The translations under genes were made by a program, and so were the position numbers. Positions 18,760 through 27,387 of a DNA stretch of 64,000 nucleotides are shown here, one piece after another (the stretch's first letter is position 1; each line of letters starts with the position of its first letter). The notes under the pieces were generated by a model, which worked only from the letters and a program-made list of their open reading frames with translations, was not told the DNA's origin and ran no database searches. The DNA is from CADEDV01 sp048498035. GTDB taxonomy: Bacteria > Bacteroidota > Bacteroidia > Chitinophagales > Chitinophagaceae. The stretch covers positions 1 to 64,000 of the forward strand of contig JBEHYT010000003.1 of NCBI GenBank assembly GCA_048498035.1, read 5' to 3'.

Positions 18760-19504
18760 TTTTTTTCTCATCGTTATCAGAATATACATCCCGGAACAAA
18801 AGCATTTTCCAAAGTTTTCGTTCGTTTTCCCTTGGGAAACCACAATGCGCCGCAAATTCATCGGTGTCCTTATACGTTCCAAATAACTTATCCCAAAGTG
18901 GAAGGTCGGAATAATTGTATTTGTGTACGCCCAGTTGGTGATGTATAGAGTGTAATTCCGGTGTTTGTATAAAATGCTTAAGCCATTTTGGAGAACGAAG
19001 ATTGGAGTGGTAAAAATATTCGCCGGTAGCGGCGAAAAAATTTAACCAGAACGCGCCTTCCAGCGAAGCGCCAAGAAAAGGATACATTAGTAAAGCAATC
19101 AGGAATGAATCGGCAAGAATCTCAACGGGATGTTTATAGAAAGATGTGAGCGCTTCAATACGCGATGGGGAATGATGCACCTGGTGAAAAATAACCCAAA
19201 ACCCGTTCGCATGGCGAATCCGATGCCACCAGTAGAAGAAGAAAGTACTGCACAGCCAGCCAATAAATCCCTCCAGCACAGGAATGTTGATTGCGGATAA
19301 ATTAAAAACAGATCGCCCGCTTAGCCAGCTAAACCAGATCCTGTTGGTGGCAAATGTAATCCCAACCTGGAATGCATTTACCAGCAACACCCTGAAATAC
19401 CATCCTTTGGAATTGGGAAGCGGCCGACCGGGGAAAATCCGCTCAGCTACGAGAAAAATAATAGTAACCGCTACGGTACAAAGCGTGGGCAGCCAGAGAT
19501 TCAT
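18692..19504 (-). CDS. Sterol desaturase / fatty acid hydroxylase family protein
   Basis: 270-residue integral membrane di-iron enzyme with about four hydrophobic helices. The histidine clusters typical of the superfamily are W-H-R-I-R-H, F-H-Q-V-H-H-S and H-S-I-H-H-Q, which would bind two irons and oxygenate a lipid C-H bond. The substrate in bacteria varies (carotenoids, sterols, sphingolipids, ether lipids) and cannot be read here. The C-terminal tail (about 23 codons) is encoded by DNA that also encodes the end of nagA on the other strand. Confidence 0.87.
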   Translation of the reverse strand: MNLWLPTLCTVAVTIIFLVAERIFPGRPLPNSKGWYFRVLLVNAFQVGITFATNRIWFSWLSGRSVFNLSAINIPVLEGFIGWLCSTFFFYWWHRIRHANGFWVIFHQVHHSPSRIEALTSFYKHPVEILADSFLIALLMYPFLGASLEGAFWLNFFAATGEYFYHSNLRSPKWLKHFIQTPELHSIHHQLGVHKYNYSDLPLWDKLFGTYKDTDEFAAHCGFPRENERKLWKMLLFRDVYSDNDEKKTTPVSEQKDPVPGPPLKRENLP

Positions 19505-19556
19505 CGCTCTAAAATAAGCGCGGATGACAGTATGCCAATACCGCCCGCAGGGTAGT

Positions 19557-19877
19557 TTATTTCTTTGCCTCCAAAGCCAGTTCGGCTTCCTCCTGTTTCC
19601 AGCGCCTGTCCATCACAAAAGTGCCCAATGGCAGTATGGAGGCCACGCCTGCCGCCACCAGCCATTTGAATGGACGATTATATTTATCCTTTGCCGCCAT
19701 GGCCATTGCAGCAAAAAGCACAAATAATGCGCCATGGATGCTTCCCATGATCAGTACTGCTATCGGTAAACCGGCCATATATTTCAGGGGCATGGCTACC
19801 AGTAGCAATAAAAGAAAGGAAATACCTTCTGCTACAGCGCACATGCGAAACCAATGGAAGAGTCGGGTTTGTTTCAT
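19557..19877 (-). CDS. DUF3817 small membrane protein
   Basis: 106 residues with three predicted membrane helices (F-L-L-L-L-L-V-A-M-P; I-H-G-A-L-F-V-L-F-A-A-M; V-A-A-G-V-A-S-I-L-P) and the DUF3817 landmarks A-E-G-I-S-F and G-S-I-H-G. The start M-K-Q-T-R-L-F-H at 19877 is chosen because the upstream in-frame extension has no family resemblance. Function of the family is unknown; members are inner-membrane proteins. It may be co-transcribed with the desaturase-like gene 52 bp downstream. Confidence 0.85.
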   Translation of the reverse strand: MKQTRLFHWFRMCAVAEGISFLLLLLVAMPLKYMAGLPIAVLIMGSIHGALFVLFAAMAMAAKDKYNRPFKWLVAAGVASILPLGTFVMDRRWKQEEAELALEAKK

Positions 19878-20002
19878 GGTACAAAGGTAAATCCTATGGC
19901 TGGCATGACCGTTTACATTGCAATTATTTACACGCAATTTACAAGATGCAAACCTTCACCCAACATCGCGTCAGGGATTGCCGGCTTTGTCAATCTTGTC
20001 TT

Positions 20003-20836
20003 TCATATAATCCAGCGCTTGCTGGCGTTCTTCATTTTTTCCCAAGGTCTTTTTGCCTCGTTATACCACAACATAAAGTTTTTCTGATCAGCCTGGCTGT
20101 AGTAATGATAGGCAAGGTTGTAGGCGGTTTCGTTGATAAAACCAGTATTGTCCGGGCAATTATCAACCAGTTTTTTATAAACCACTGCCGCCTGTGCAAG
20201 ATCTTCCTTTTGCGTATAAGCGTAGGCCAGTTCTTTTAAAACACCACAATTGCGAGGCTCGGCACTTGACGCCTTTTCAAGCAGCGGAATCGATTTTTCA
20301 TATTGCTCCAGCGCATTGTAGGCAAATGTCAGTTCAAATAAAAGTCCTTTCTTGTTGGGGTCAAGCCGATATGCTTTTTCCAGGTAAGGAAGTGCCAGTG
20401 CAGACTGTCCCCAATCATTGTATAAATAGCCCCAGCGCACCATACGGGCAACGGAATCCGATGTTTGTTTGTAGGCAAACAGCCACTTCGGCGTTTCATC
20501 TATTCCCATTTCTTTTAAGGCGCTTGCAGGTACAATGGCTACCGGTACATCAGCAGTTGGCGGCACCCGTACTTTAAACGAACCTACAGTTGAATCAAGC
20601 AGCTTCGAAAACACAAAGTGATCGTTGATGATCTTGAAGGAACCGGCAACATCAGCCGTAAGACCGGCCTGCTCATCAATGTAGATAAATTCAAGCGTGT
20701 AACTGCCCGAGCTGTCCCTGGGAATAGCGATCCATTTATCTTCACACTGCACTACCAGTTTGTTAAACTGCAATGGGGATTGTGCATATGCATGGATTGA
20801 TACCAATGCAAAAAGCAGTGGGATAAGGCGTTTCAT
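20003..20836 (-). CDS. Secreted TPR-repeat protein
   Basis: 277 residues: signal peptide M-K-R-L-I-P-L-L-F-A-L-V-S ending Y-A-Q, a beta-rich N-terminal segment (~20-125), then tandem tetratricopeptide repeats (~140-255) with the usual A/G/Y/A/P spacing (A-L-P-Y-L-E-K-A-Y-R-L-D-P; S-I-P-L-L-E-K-A; A-A-V-V-Y-K-K-L-V). TPRs mediate protein contacts, so a scaffold role in the periplasm is likely, with unknown partners. It follows mqnC on the same strand by 43 bp. Confidence 0.8.
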   Translation of the reverse strand: MKRLIPLLFALVSIHAYAQSPLQFNKLVVQCEDKWIAIPRDSSGSYTLEFIYIDEQAGLTADVAGSFKIINDHFVFSKLLDSTVGSFKVRVPPTADVPVAIVPASALKEMGIDETPKWLFAYKQTSDSVARMVRWGYLYNDWGQSALALPYLEKAYRLDPNKKGLLFELTFAYNALEQYEKSIPLLEKASSAEPRNCGVLKELAYAYTQKEDLAQAAVVYKKLVDNCPDNTGFINETAYNLAYHYYSQADQKNFMLWYNEAKRPWEKMKNASKRWII

Positions 20837-20879
20837 GTTGGTTGGTTTTTGGCTACAGGAAGGTAGACAAAAAACCGGC

Positions 20880-22004
20880 TCAATAATCGATCACCTGTTC
20901 CTGGATGGCCGCAGGAATTTCACGCCATTCATACTGCTGGTTGCGCAGTTGCGGTTCAAAGCCCGCTTCGCGAATGGCTTCCTGCATGGTTTTGTATGTA
21001 AACCGGTGAGGGGCACCGGCGGCACTTACTACATTTTCTTCAATCATGATAGATCCATAATCATTAGCGCCGGCATGCAAACACAAGGAAGCGGTTTGCT
21101 TCCCTACCGTTAGCCAGGATGCCTGTATGTTTTTTATATTCGGCAGCATGATCCTTGAAAGCGCGATCATGCGTATATACTCTTCTGGCGTGGTCAGGTT
21201 ATGTACACCACGAATGCGCGCCAGCAATGTATCCACATCCTGGAAGGTCCAGGGAATAAATGCCAGGAAACCTTTTGCATCAGCCGGTTTGCGGCTTTGC
21301 ACCTCCCGGATCTTTACCAGGTGTTCAAAACGTTCTTCAATGGTTTCCACATGTCCAAACATCATGGTTGCAGAAGTGGTAATATGCTGCTGATGTGCTT
21401 CCGCCATAATATCAAGCCATTCCTGCGCGCCACATTTTCCTTTGCTGATGAGACGTCGAACACGATCTACCAAAATTTCAGCGCCGGCACCAGGTAGCGA
21501 ATCCAGGCCCGCTTCGCGCAATGCGCGCAACACTTCACGATGCGTTGATTTTTCCAGTTTGGTGATATGGGCTACTTCCGGCGGACCTAACGCATGCAGT
21601 TTAATATTGGGAAACTCTGCTTTAATGGCGCGAAAAGTGTCTACATAAAACTGAAGCCCCAGTTCAGGATGGTGACCGCCCTGTAACAACAACTGATCTC
21701 CACCGTATTTCAATGTCTCTTCAATTTTTTTCCGGTAAACAGGCATATCGGTGATATAGGCTTCCGCATGCCCGGGAATCCGATAAAAATTGCAAAACTT
21801 ACAGTTTGCCACGCATACGTTGGTGGTATTCACATTCCGGTCTATCTGCCAGGTTACTTTGCCGTGCGGCACCTGCTTCTTTCGCAGTTCGTCCGCAATA
21901 AACATCAGTTCAGCCAAAGGAGCGTGTTGATGGAGGAAAACTCCTTCTTCTATCGAAAGAAACCCGAAATTAGAGGCTTTATCGTACAGGTCATTTAGGT
22001 GCAT
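20880..22004 (-). CDS. mqnC: Cyclic dehypoxanthine futalosine synthase (radical SAM)
   Basis: 374 residues. The radical-SAM cluster motif C64-x3-C68-x2-C71 lies in N-V-C-V-A-N-C-K-F-C-N-F-Y, with G-A-G-A-E-I-L and A-T-M-M-F-G-H-V-E-T further on and R-E-A-G-F-E-P-Q-L-R-N near the end, matching MqnC better than MqnE. The enzyme cyclises dehypoxanthine futalosine in the futalosine route to menaquinone, the quinone that alternative complex III (encoded at 41-50 kb) oxidises. No other mqn gene is adjacent. MqnE is the main alternative. Confidence 0.85.
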   Translation of the reverse strand: MHLNDLYDKASNFGFLSIEEGVFLHQHAPLAELMFIADELRKKQVPHGKVTWQIDRNVNTTNVCVANCKFCNFYRIPGHAEAYITDMPVYRKKIEETLKYGGDQLLLQGGHHPELGLQFYVDTFRAIKAEFPNIKLHALGPPEVAHITKLEKSTHREVLRALREAGLDSLPGAGAEILVDRVRRLISKGKCGAQEWLDIMAEAHQQHITTSATMMFGHVETIEERFEHLVKIREVQSRKPADAKGFLAFIPWTFQDVDTLLARIRGVHNLTTPEEYIRMIALSRIMLPNIKNIQASWLTVGKQTASLCLHAGANDYGSIMIEENVVSAAGAPHRFTYKTMQEAIREAGFEPQLRNQQYEWREIPAAIQEQVIDY

Positions 22005-22008
22005 ACTG

Positions 22009-22042
22009 CAAAATTACAGGTGAATTACGGATTATCATACAA
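22009..22042 (-). promoter_or_regulatory. Promoter of mqnC
   Basis: Minus-strand TAATTTTG (22009-22016) is a perfect -7 box only 4 bp before the mqnC ATG, with TTG at 22040-22042 (spacer 23 bp, slightly long). It implies a leaderless or near-leaderless message. Confidence 0.55.
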
Positions 22043-22130
22043 ATGTTGACAGCACTAAAAAAGACCGCCTGCATCATTTCATGATAAATTATTGTCATAA
22101 ATCAGGTACGTAGCGATCAAAACCTACTGC

Positions 22131-23333
22131 ATGCCCAATTTTTTTCAACGATTGCTTTTAAGCTGTTTGCTGGCATTTTCGCTTCCTGCGTTTGCACAGG
22201 AGGAGTTTGTTGATCCGCCGTCGAAAATCCTTACCACTATACCATTTATACAACTCACAGGCGGTATTGTTATTGTTTCAGCAAAATTGAATGATTTTCC
22301 AGATACCCTCCATTTTGTTCTGGACAGCGGCAGCAGCGGCATTTCGCTCGATTCTGCAACAGTGGATTACCTGAAATTGCATCCTGTTCCTACCGATAAG
22401 ACGATCAAAGGTGTTGGCGGTATCCGGAAAGTACCTTTCCTCTATAACCAAACATTGCGGTTTCCGGGCCTTACGGTAGATAGCCTGGACTTCCATGTTA
22501 ATGATTACTCCGTACTTACATCTGTGTATGGCGAGCAGATCGATGGAATTATCGGTTACTCATTGTTTAGCCGGTATATTCTCCGGCTTGATTATGACAG
22601 CCAGCGCATTTCCATTTGCACTATAGGATCGGTCACCTACCCCAAAGGCGGTTTTTTGCTTCATCCACGGATCGGGAACCTGGCAACCACCAGCGTACGC
22701 GTAACCGATGCAAGGCGGATTGACGCCCGGTTTCTTTATGATATTGGCGCCGGAGTTTGTATGCTTTTCAACCAGGATTTTATCGAAGACAGCCAGTTTT
22801 TGAAAAAAACACGTCGGCTTTATGCCAAACAGGGCGAAGGCGTTGGTGGTAAAATCGATATGCAGCTAACCGTGATTAAAGACCTCAAGTTGGGTCCCTA
22901 CCGGTTTCACTCAGTGCCCGCTTTTGTGTTTGAAGACCGTAACAATGTAACATCCTACCCGGATTTAGGCGGACTTATTGGCAATGACCTCCTTCGCCGG
23001 TTTAACGCCATCATCAACTACAGGAAACGTGAATTTTACCTGGTACCCAATGCCCATTTTTCGGAACCGTTTGATTATTCCTATTCGGGCCTGGAATTAT
23101 ATCTAATTGATGGACAAGTAGTTGTTGGTGATGTTGCAGCCCGGTCGCCGGCAGAAAAAGCGGGTTTCCTGGAGGGCGATGTGATTCTTGCAGTGAATAC
23201 CAATTTTTCCCAAAACCTGAACCAATATAAGATTGCGCTCCAGGTAGCTAATACGCACGTGCATATTGTATACAAACGGGGTAACGATCTTAGGGAAATG
23301 AATTTCAAAACCGGCTCGATCCGGAAGCGTTAG
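22131..23333 (+). CDS. Secreted retropepsin-like aspartyl protease with C-terminal PDZ domain
   Basis: 400 residues. Signal peptide ending A-F-A-Q, then a clan-AA protease fold with two half-sites: V-L-D65-S-G-S-S-G and Y-D204-I-G-A-G, each followed by hydrophobic strands such as G-L-I-G-N-D-L-L. Residues about 320-395 form a PDZ domain (G-D-V-A-A-R-S-P-A-E-K-A-G-F, then G-D-V-I-L-A-V-N). The two aspartates lie in one chain, so it may act as a monomer in the periplasm, with the PDZ domain guiding substrate choice. The second site is degenerate (DIG rather than DTG/DSG), leaving activity open. Confidence 0.85.
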   Translation: MPNFFQRLLLSCLLAFSLPAFAQEEFVDPPSKILTTIPFIQLTGGIVIVSAKLNDFPDTLHFVLDSGSSGISLDSATVDYLKLHPVPTDKTIKGVGGIRKVPFLYNQTLRFPGLTVDSLDFHVNDYSVLTSVYGEQIDGIIGYSLFSRYILRLDYDSQRISICTIGSVTYPKGGFLLHPRIGNLATTSVRVTDARRIDARFLYDIGAGVCMLFNQDFIEDSQFLKKTRRLYAKQGEGVGGKIDMQLTVIKDLKLGPYRFHSVPAFVFEDRNNVTSYPDLGGLIGNDLLRRFNAIINYRKREFYLVPNAHFSEPFDYSYSGLELYLIDGQVVVGDVAARSPAEKAGFLEGDVILAVNTNFSQNLNQYKIALQVANTHVHIVYKRGNDLREMNFKTGSIRKR

Positions 23334-23475
23334 CCTGCAAAAATCTGATTTTCAATAAAATAACAGAAAAATCAGTGTCCATTTTCCCCGCGTTCATCCA
23401 ATTTCAATATTTTTACAGCCTGCTCTGTGCCGGGCTTACCCGGCAACTTTATCATTAAAAGGCTGTTATTCTGCT

Positions 23476-24714
23476 ATGATTGATTTTGAAAAATTTACGC
23501 TCGCAAATGGTTTGCGCGTAATCGTTCACCAGGACCTTGCCACTCCCATGGCTGTTGTGAATATTATGTATGACGTGGGTGCGCGCGATGAAGATCCGTC
23601 CCGTACCGGCTTCGCCCATTTATTTGAACACCTGATGTTTGGCGGATCGATAAACATCGAAAACTACGATGAACCGTTGCAAATGGCAGGTGGTGAAAAC
23701 AACGCGTATACTACCAACGACCTGACGAATTATTATATCCAGCTTCCCGCTGAAAATCTTGAAACCGCCTTCTGGCTGGAAAGCGATCGGATGCTATCGC
23801 TCGGGTTTAGCGATAAGAGCCTGGACGTGCAGCGAAAAGTGGTGGTGGAAGAATTTAAAGAACATTATCTCACCAAGCCTTACGGCGATGCGTGGCATAA
23901 AATGCGCGAGCTTGCTTATAAAGTGCATCCGTACCGATGGATGACCATTGGAAAAGAATTGTCTCATATTGAAGATGCACGGCTACAGGATGTGAAGGAT
24001 TTTTTCTTTAAACATTACCGCCCTGTCAACGCAGTACTGGTGGTAGCAGGAAACGTAACCACGGAACGCGTTCGTGAACTTGCTGAAAAATGGTTTGGCG
24101 ATATCCCTTCCGGTGAGAAATATAAACGGACTCTTCCCAAAGAACCTGAACAAACAGAAGAACGACGCCTGGAGATCAAAGCCGACGTACCGCTTGATGC
24201 ATTTTTCAAAACCTGGCATATCTACGCCCGCCTGGACCGGCGCTATTATATTGTTGAATTGCTCAGTGATATTCTTAGCGGCGGAGGTTCATCCCGTTTG
24301 TACCAGTCGCTGGTAAAAGAAAAACGGCTTTTCAGCAGTATCGAATGTTATCACTTTGGGAGCACAGACAATGGGCTGTTGGCGATTGAAGGAAAGATTG
24401 TAAAAGGAGTAACACTGGAAGACGCGGAAAAAGCGGTGGAAGAAGAACTGGAAAAAATGAAGAATGAACTGGTACCGGAAGCTGAGTTGCAGAAAGTAAA
24501 GAACAAAACCGAAAGTATGATCGCCTTTGAAGACATGAGCGTAATGAACAGGGCCAACAGCCTTGCCTATTACGAACTGCTGGGCGACGCGTCCTGGATG
24601 AATTTTGAACTGGAAAAATATGCATCCGTTACCACGGAAGATATCCTGCAGGAAAGCAGGGCTATTTTCCGCAAAGAAAACAGTAATACAATTTACTATC
24701 GGGCCAACAACTGA
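23476..24714 (+). CDS. M16 family zinc peptidase, active subunit
   Basis: 412 residues with the inverted zinc motif H48-L-F-E51-H52 and the third ligand in V-V-V-E-E-F (E125/E126), so all catalytic residues are present. Two M16 half-domains follow the usual order. It has no signal peptide, which points to a cytoplasmic oligopeptidase or processing enzyme. The next gene, 21 bp downstream, encodes the family's non-catalytic partner, the arrangement seen in two-subunit bacterial M16 peptidases. Confidence 0.93.
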   Translation: MIDFEKFTLANGLRVIVHQDLATPMAVVNIMYDVGARDEDPSRTGFAHLFEHLMFGGSINIENYDEPLQMAGGENNAYTTNDLTNYYIQLPAENLETAFWLESDRMLSLGFSDKSLDVQRKVVVEEFKEHYLTKPYGDAWHKMRELAYKVHPYRWMTIGKELSHIEDARLQDVKDFFFKHYRPVNAVLVVAGNVTTERVRELAEKWFGDIPSGEKYKRTLPKEPEQTEERRLEIKADVPLDAFFKTWHIYARLDRRYYIVELLSDILSGGGSSRLYQSLVKEKRLFSSIECYHFGSTDNGLLAIEGKIVKGVTLEDAEKAVEEELEKMKNELVPEAELQKVKNKTESMIAFEDMSVMNRANSLAYYELLGDASWMNFELEKYASVTTEDILQESRAIFRKENSNTIYYRANN

Positions 24715-24735
24715 GATTTGGCTTAAAGGAATTAT

Positions 24736-26025
24736 ATGAGTGATATAAAGATGATCAACAGGAAAGAGGCTCCGGCCATCGTAGACGCTGTTAATTTTCA
24801 ACTTGAATTGAAGAAAGCTGAAAAGCTGGTACTGAAAAATGGTGTTGAAGTGTACGCAGTAAATGCCGGCACAGAAGATGTGCTTTCTGTAGAATGGGTA
24901 TTTAAAGCCGGCAACTGGCTGGAAGATCAGAACCTGGTGGCAGCAAGCACCAATTTTTTACTTAGAAACGGCACATCCAACAGAACAGCTTTCCAGATCA
25001 ACGAACATTTTGAATACTATGGCGCTTATCTCAACCGCGCCTGTTATAATGAAACAGCAACCATAACGCTGCACTGTCTTACAAAACATATTGCAGAACT
25101 ACTGCCCGTAGTGCGGGAACTGATCAGTGATTCAATTCTTCCGCAAACAGAACTGGATATTTACCGCCAGAATATGAAACAGCGGCTGAAGGTGAATCTC
25201 AAAAAAAGTGATTTTGTTGCCGGTCGCCTTATTGATGCCTATCTCTATGGTGAAGATCATCCCTACGGGAAGTACAGTCGTGACGCTGACTTTGATGCAT
25301 TGCAGCGCGAAACGCTTGTTGATTTCTACAAACGTTACTACCAGGCTGGGTCATTGGTGATGTTTGTTGCCGGCCGCCTGCCGAACGACCTGGAAGAACA
25401 ATTGAATGCCTCATTCGGAGATCTCCCCAACGGCAAAGTTGACCTCCAGCCCATTTCCATCAAGCCTGCTACGGAAAGAAAAGTGCGCATTATCAATGAT
25501 GAAAACAGTGTGCAGGGCTCTATCCGCATGGCGCGCGCATTTCCCAACCGGCATCACCCCGACTTTCTAAAAGTGCAGGTGTTGAATACTGTTTTGGGTG
25601 GATTTTTTGGTTCCAGGCTCATGAGTAATATACGCGAAGAGAAGGGCTATACCTACGGAATTCATAGCTATCTGCAAAATCACATCCATGAGTCGGCCTG
25701 GATGATCAGCACCGAAGCCGGACGTGATGTGAGTGAGGCTGCTATTGCAGAAATTTACAAGGAGATGCAACTATTGCGGGAGGAGGAAGTTGACGAAGAA
25801 GAATTGCTGCTGGTGCGCAATTATATGATTGGTGGCATACTGGGTGACCTGGACGGGCCTTTTCAAATCATTGCGCGCTGGAAGAATATCGTGTTGAATA
25901 ACTTAACGGAGCAATATTTTTACGATACGATCCAGACTATTAAAACCATCCCGGCAGAAGAAATTAAGGCGCTGGCAGAGAAATACCTGCAGCCGGATGC
26001 ATTTTATGAGTTGCTGGTGATCTAA
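24736..26025 (+). CDS. M16 family peptidase-like, non-catalytic subunit
   Basis: 429 residues homologous to M16 peptidases but lacking HxxEH: the corresponding place reads F-L-L-R-N-G-T. It keeps the substrate-binding Arg/Tyr type signature of the partner subunit (G-S-R-L-M-S-N-I-R-E-E-K-G-Y-T-Y). By analogy with known heterodimers it should complete the chamber around the active subunit encoded just upstream. AAAGGA precedes the ATG. The gene ends at a strong terminator. Confidence 0.92.
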   Translation: MSDIKMINRKEAPAIVDAVNFQLELKKAEKLVLKNGVEVYAVNAGTEDVLSVEWVFKAGNWLEDQNLVAASTNFLLRNGTSNRTAFQINEHFEYYGAYLNRACYNETATITLHCLTKHIAELLPVVRELISDSILPQTELDIYRQNMKQRLKVNLKKSDFVAGRLIDAYLYGEDHPYGKYSRDADFDALQRETLVDFYKRYYQAGSLVMFVAGRLPNDLEEQLNASFGDLPNGKVDLQPISIKPATERKVRIINDENSVQGSIRMARAFPNRHHPDFLKVQVLNTVLGGFFGSRLMSNIREEKGYTYGIHSYLQNHIHESAWMISTEAGRDVSEAAIAEIYKEMQLLREEEVDEEELLLVRNYMIGGILGDLDGPFQIIARWKNIVLNNLTEQYFYDTIQTIKTIPAEEIKALAEKYLQPDAFYELLVI

Positions 26026-26045
26026 AAGGAAAAGGTGAAAATAGT

Positions 26046-26080
26046 ATTCCCGGGGCTAACAGCTCCCGGGAATTTTTTTT
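26046..26080. terminator. Bidirectional terminator between M16 pair and VWA gene
   Basis: ATTCCCGGG pairs with CCCGGGAAT, followed by eight T on the plus strand; it lies between two convergent genes and touches the stop of the minus-strand gene at 26079. Confidence 0.85.
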
Positions 26081-27260
26081 AGAACTTCATTTTGAATCGT
26101 GCGGCCTGTTCCCGGATGATTTTCTCAACTTCTGTTTCCAGGGTGGCTGTTTGCCCGTTCCGGGCCGCATTTGCGCGCTGCTGCGCGATATAACTTTCCC
26201 GCTTTTTATTGATGGCATTGATCTCATCCTGGATAGCGCTCCGCTCCCGGCTGTTGGAATTGATCAGCTCCTGGAGCTGCGACCGCGTTTTGTTCTGAAG
26301 GGAATCGGGTAAAAGTTTCATATCCACTTTCTCAATAAATCCCTTATCCTTTCGTGCCGCATCCACCAGGTCCCAGGATTCATTTGAATACAAGGCGGAT
26401 GAGCCTTTTACCACTACGCGTTTTGCCATAGCGGCTTCACTAAGCGTTGCATTTGCCTGATCCATGGCTTGCTGGCGCTGTATATTGGAAGCCCCGGCCG
26501 TACCATACCCGATATATGTTTTATTCAGGCGCGTGTTTAATACAAACAGCGTAGAGTCGTAGGGAGTAACAATATTATCTTCTTTTGAATTTTGATCAAT
26601 ACAGGTAAAACTACCGCCGCCACATTCTCCCGCCAGTTGCCAGTGTTCCCGCAGCCCCATTTCCTTGCTGCCGCAATAGATAGTATTCACAATAACACCT
26701 TTTTTACGCGCCTCTTCACAGGCGATGGTGTAAGACACGGTTCCCTGCAGGAAGTCCTCATTGCCGGAAATGAAAATTGTTTTATAGCTATTGCCGGTCG
26801 TGTCCCAGTTAAGCTCATTCAGCGACGTATGAATTACGTACCCGCAATATTCGCTGCCGCCATAGGTAGACAGGCTAAAGAGATCCTGCGAAAGTTTATC
26901 GAGATCCGCGGTAAACGGCGATATCTGTTTAATGTATCCTTTCAGTGGATCATTGGAGTCGCGGCCGTATTCATATAATGCAATTTCAATCTGCGGGCGC
27001 GTGTCATTGTCGCATTTTGCTTTTCCCATCACGCTTACCATGTTCCACAGCTGGGACTTGGCCTGGGCAATCAGGCCATCCATACTATTGCTTACATCCA
27101 GCAGGATGGCTGCCTGAATTTTGGGTGCCGGAGCCGCGGTGTTTGGGTCTGCGGGCTGTGTTGACCGGGTGGAAACTGGCAGGTTGCCGTCTAAAAGCGC
27201 CAGTCCAACGAACATGGAAAAAACCGCAAGGGCGGGTCTTTTGTGAAGATTCATTCGCAT
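26079..27260 (-). CDS. von Willebrand factor A domain protein, exported
   Basis: 393 residues with an N-terminal hydrophobic stretch (signal or anchor, about 10-23) and a Pro/Ala-rich linker. The VWA domain carries MIDAS residues D55-x-S57-x-S59 in L-L-D-V-S-N-S-M and spans to about 260. The last 90 residues are helical and charged, probably coiled-coil (L-Q-E-L-I-N-S-N-S-R-E-R). VWA domains bind ligands through a metal ion; the partner is unknown and no MoxR-type ATPase adjoins. ATG 27260 is used; ATG 27254 is equally possible. Confidence 0.85.
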   Translation of the reverse strand: MRMNLHKRPALAVFSMFVGLALLDGNLPVSTRSTQPADPNTAAPAPKIQAAILLDVSNSMDGLIAQAKSQLWNMVSVMGKAKCDNDTRPQIEIALYEYGRDSNDPLKGYIKQISPFTADLDKLSQDLFSLSTYGGSEYCGYVIHTSLNELNWDTTGNSYKTIFISGNEDFLQGTVSYTIACEEARKKGVIVNTIYCGSKEMGLREHWQLAGECGGGSFTCIDQNSKEDNIVTPYDSTLFVLNTRLNKTYIGYGTAGASNIQRQQAMDQANATLSEAAMAKRVVVKGSSALYSNESWDLVDAARKDKGFIEKVDMKLLPDSLQNKTRSQLQELINSNSRERSAIQDEINAINKKRESYIAQQRANAARNGQTATLETEVEKIIREQAARFKMKF

Positions 27261-27375
27261 ACGTCTCTTTTCAACAAGATGCCGGATTTAGCGGTTTTGC
27301 ATAACCGGCCCGCGGGATTCAGGAAAACTTAACAACTGCAGGTGCCCGGCTGAACGGCGACCGCTCCTTTTTTTA

Positions 27376-27383
27376 TAGGTTTG
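27376..27383 (+). promoter_or_regulatory. -7 box for the fused E1 gene
   Basis: TAGGTTTG fits TAnnTTTG and ends 4 bp before ATG 27388, suggesting a leaderless message. No TTG is seen at the expected upstream distance. Confidence 0.45.
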
Positions 27384-27387
27384 CAGT

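Noticed and set aside
20880..22004. Aminofutalosine synthase (MqnE)
   Set aside because: The motifs around G-A-G-A-E-I-L and the C-terminal A-G-F-x-P-x-x-R-N fit MqnC better.
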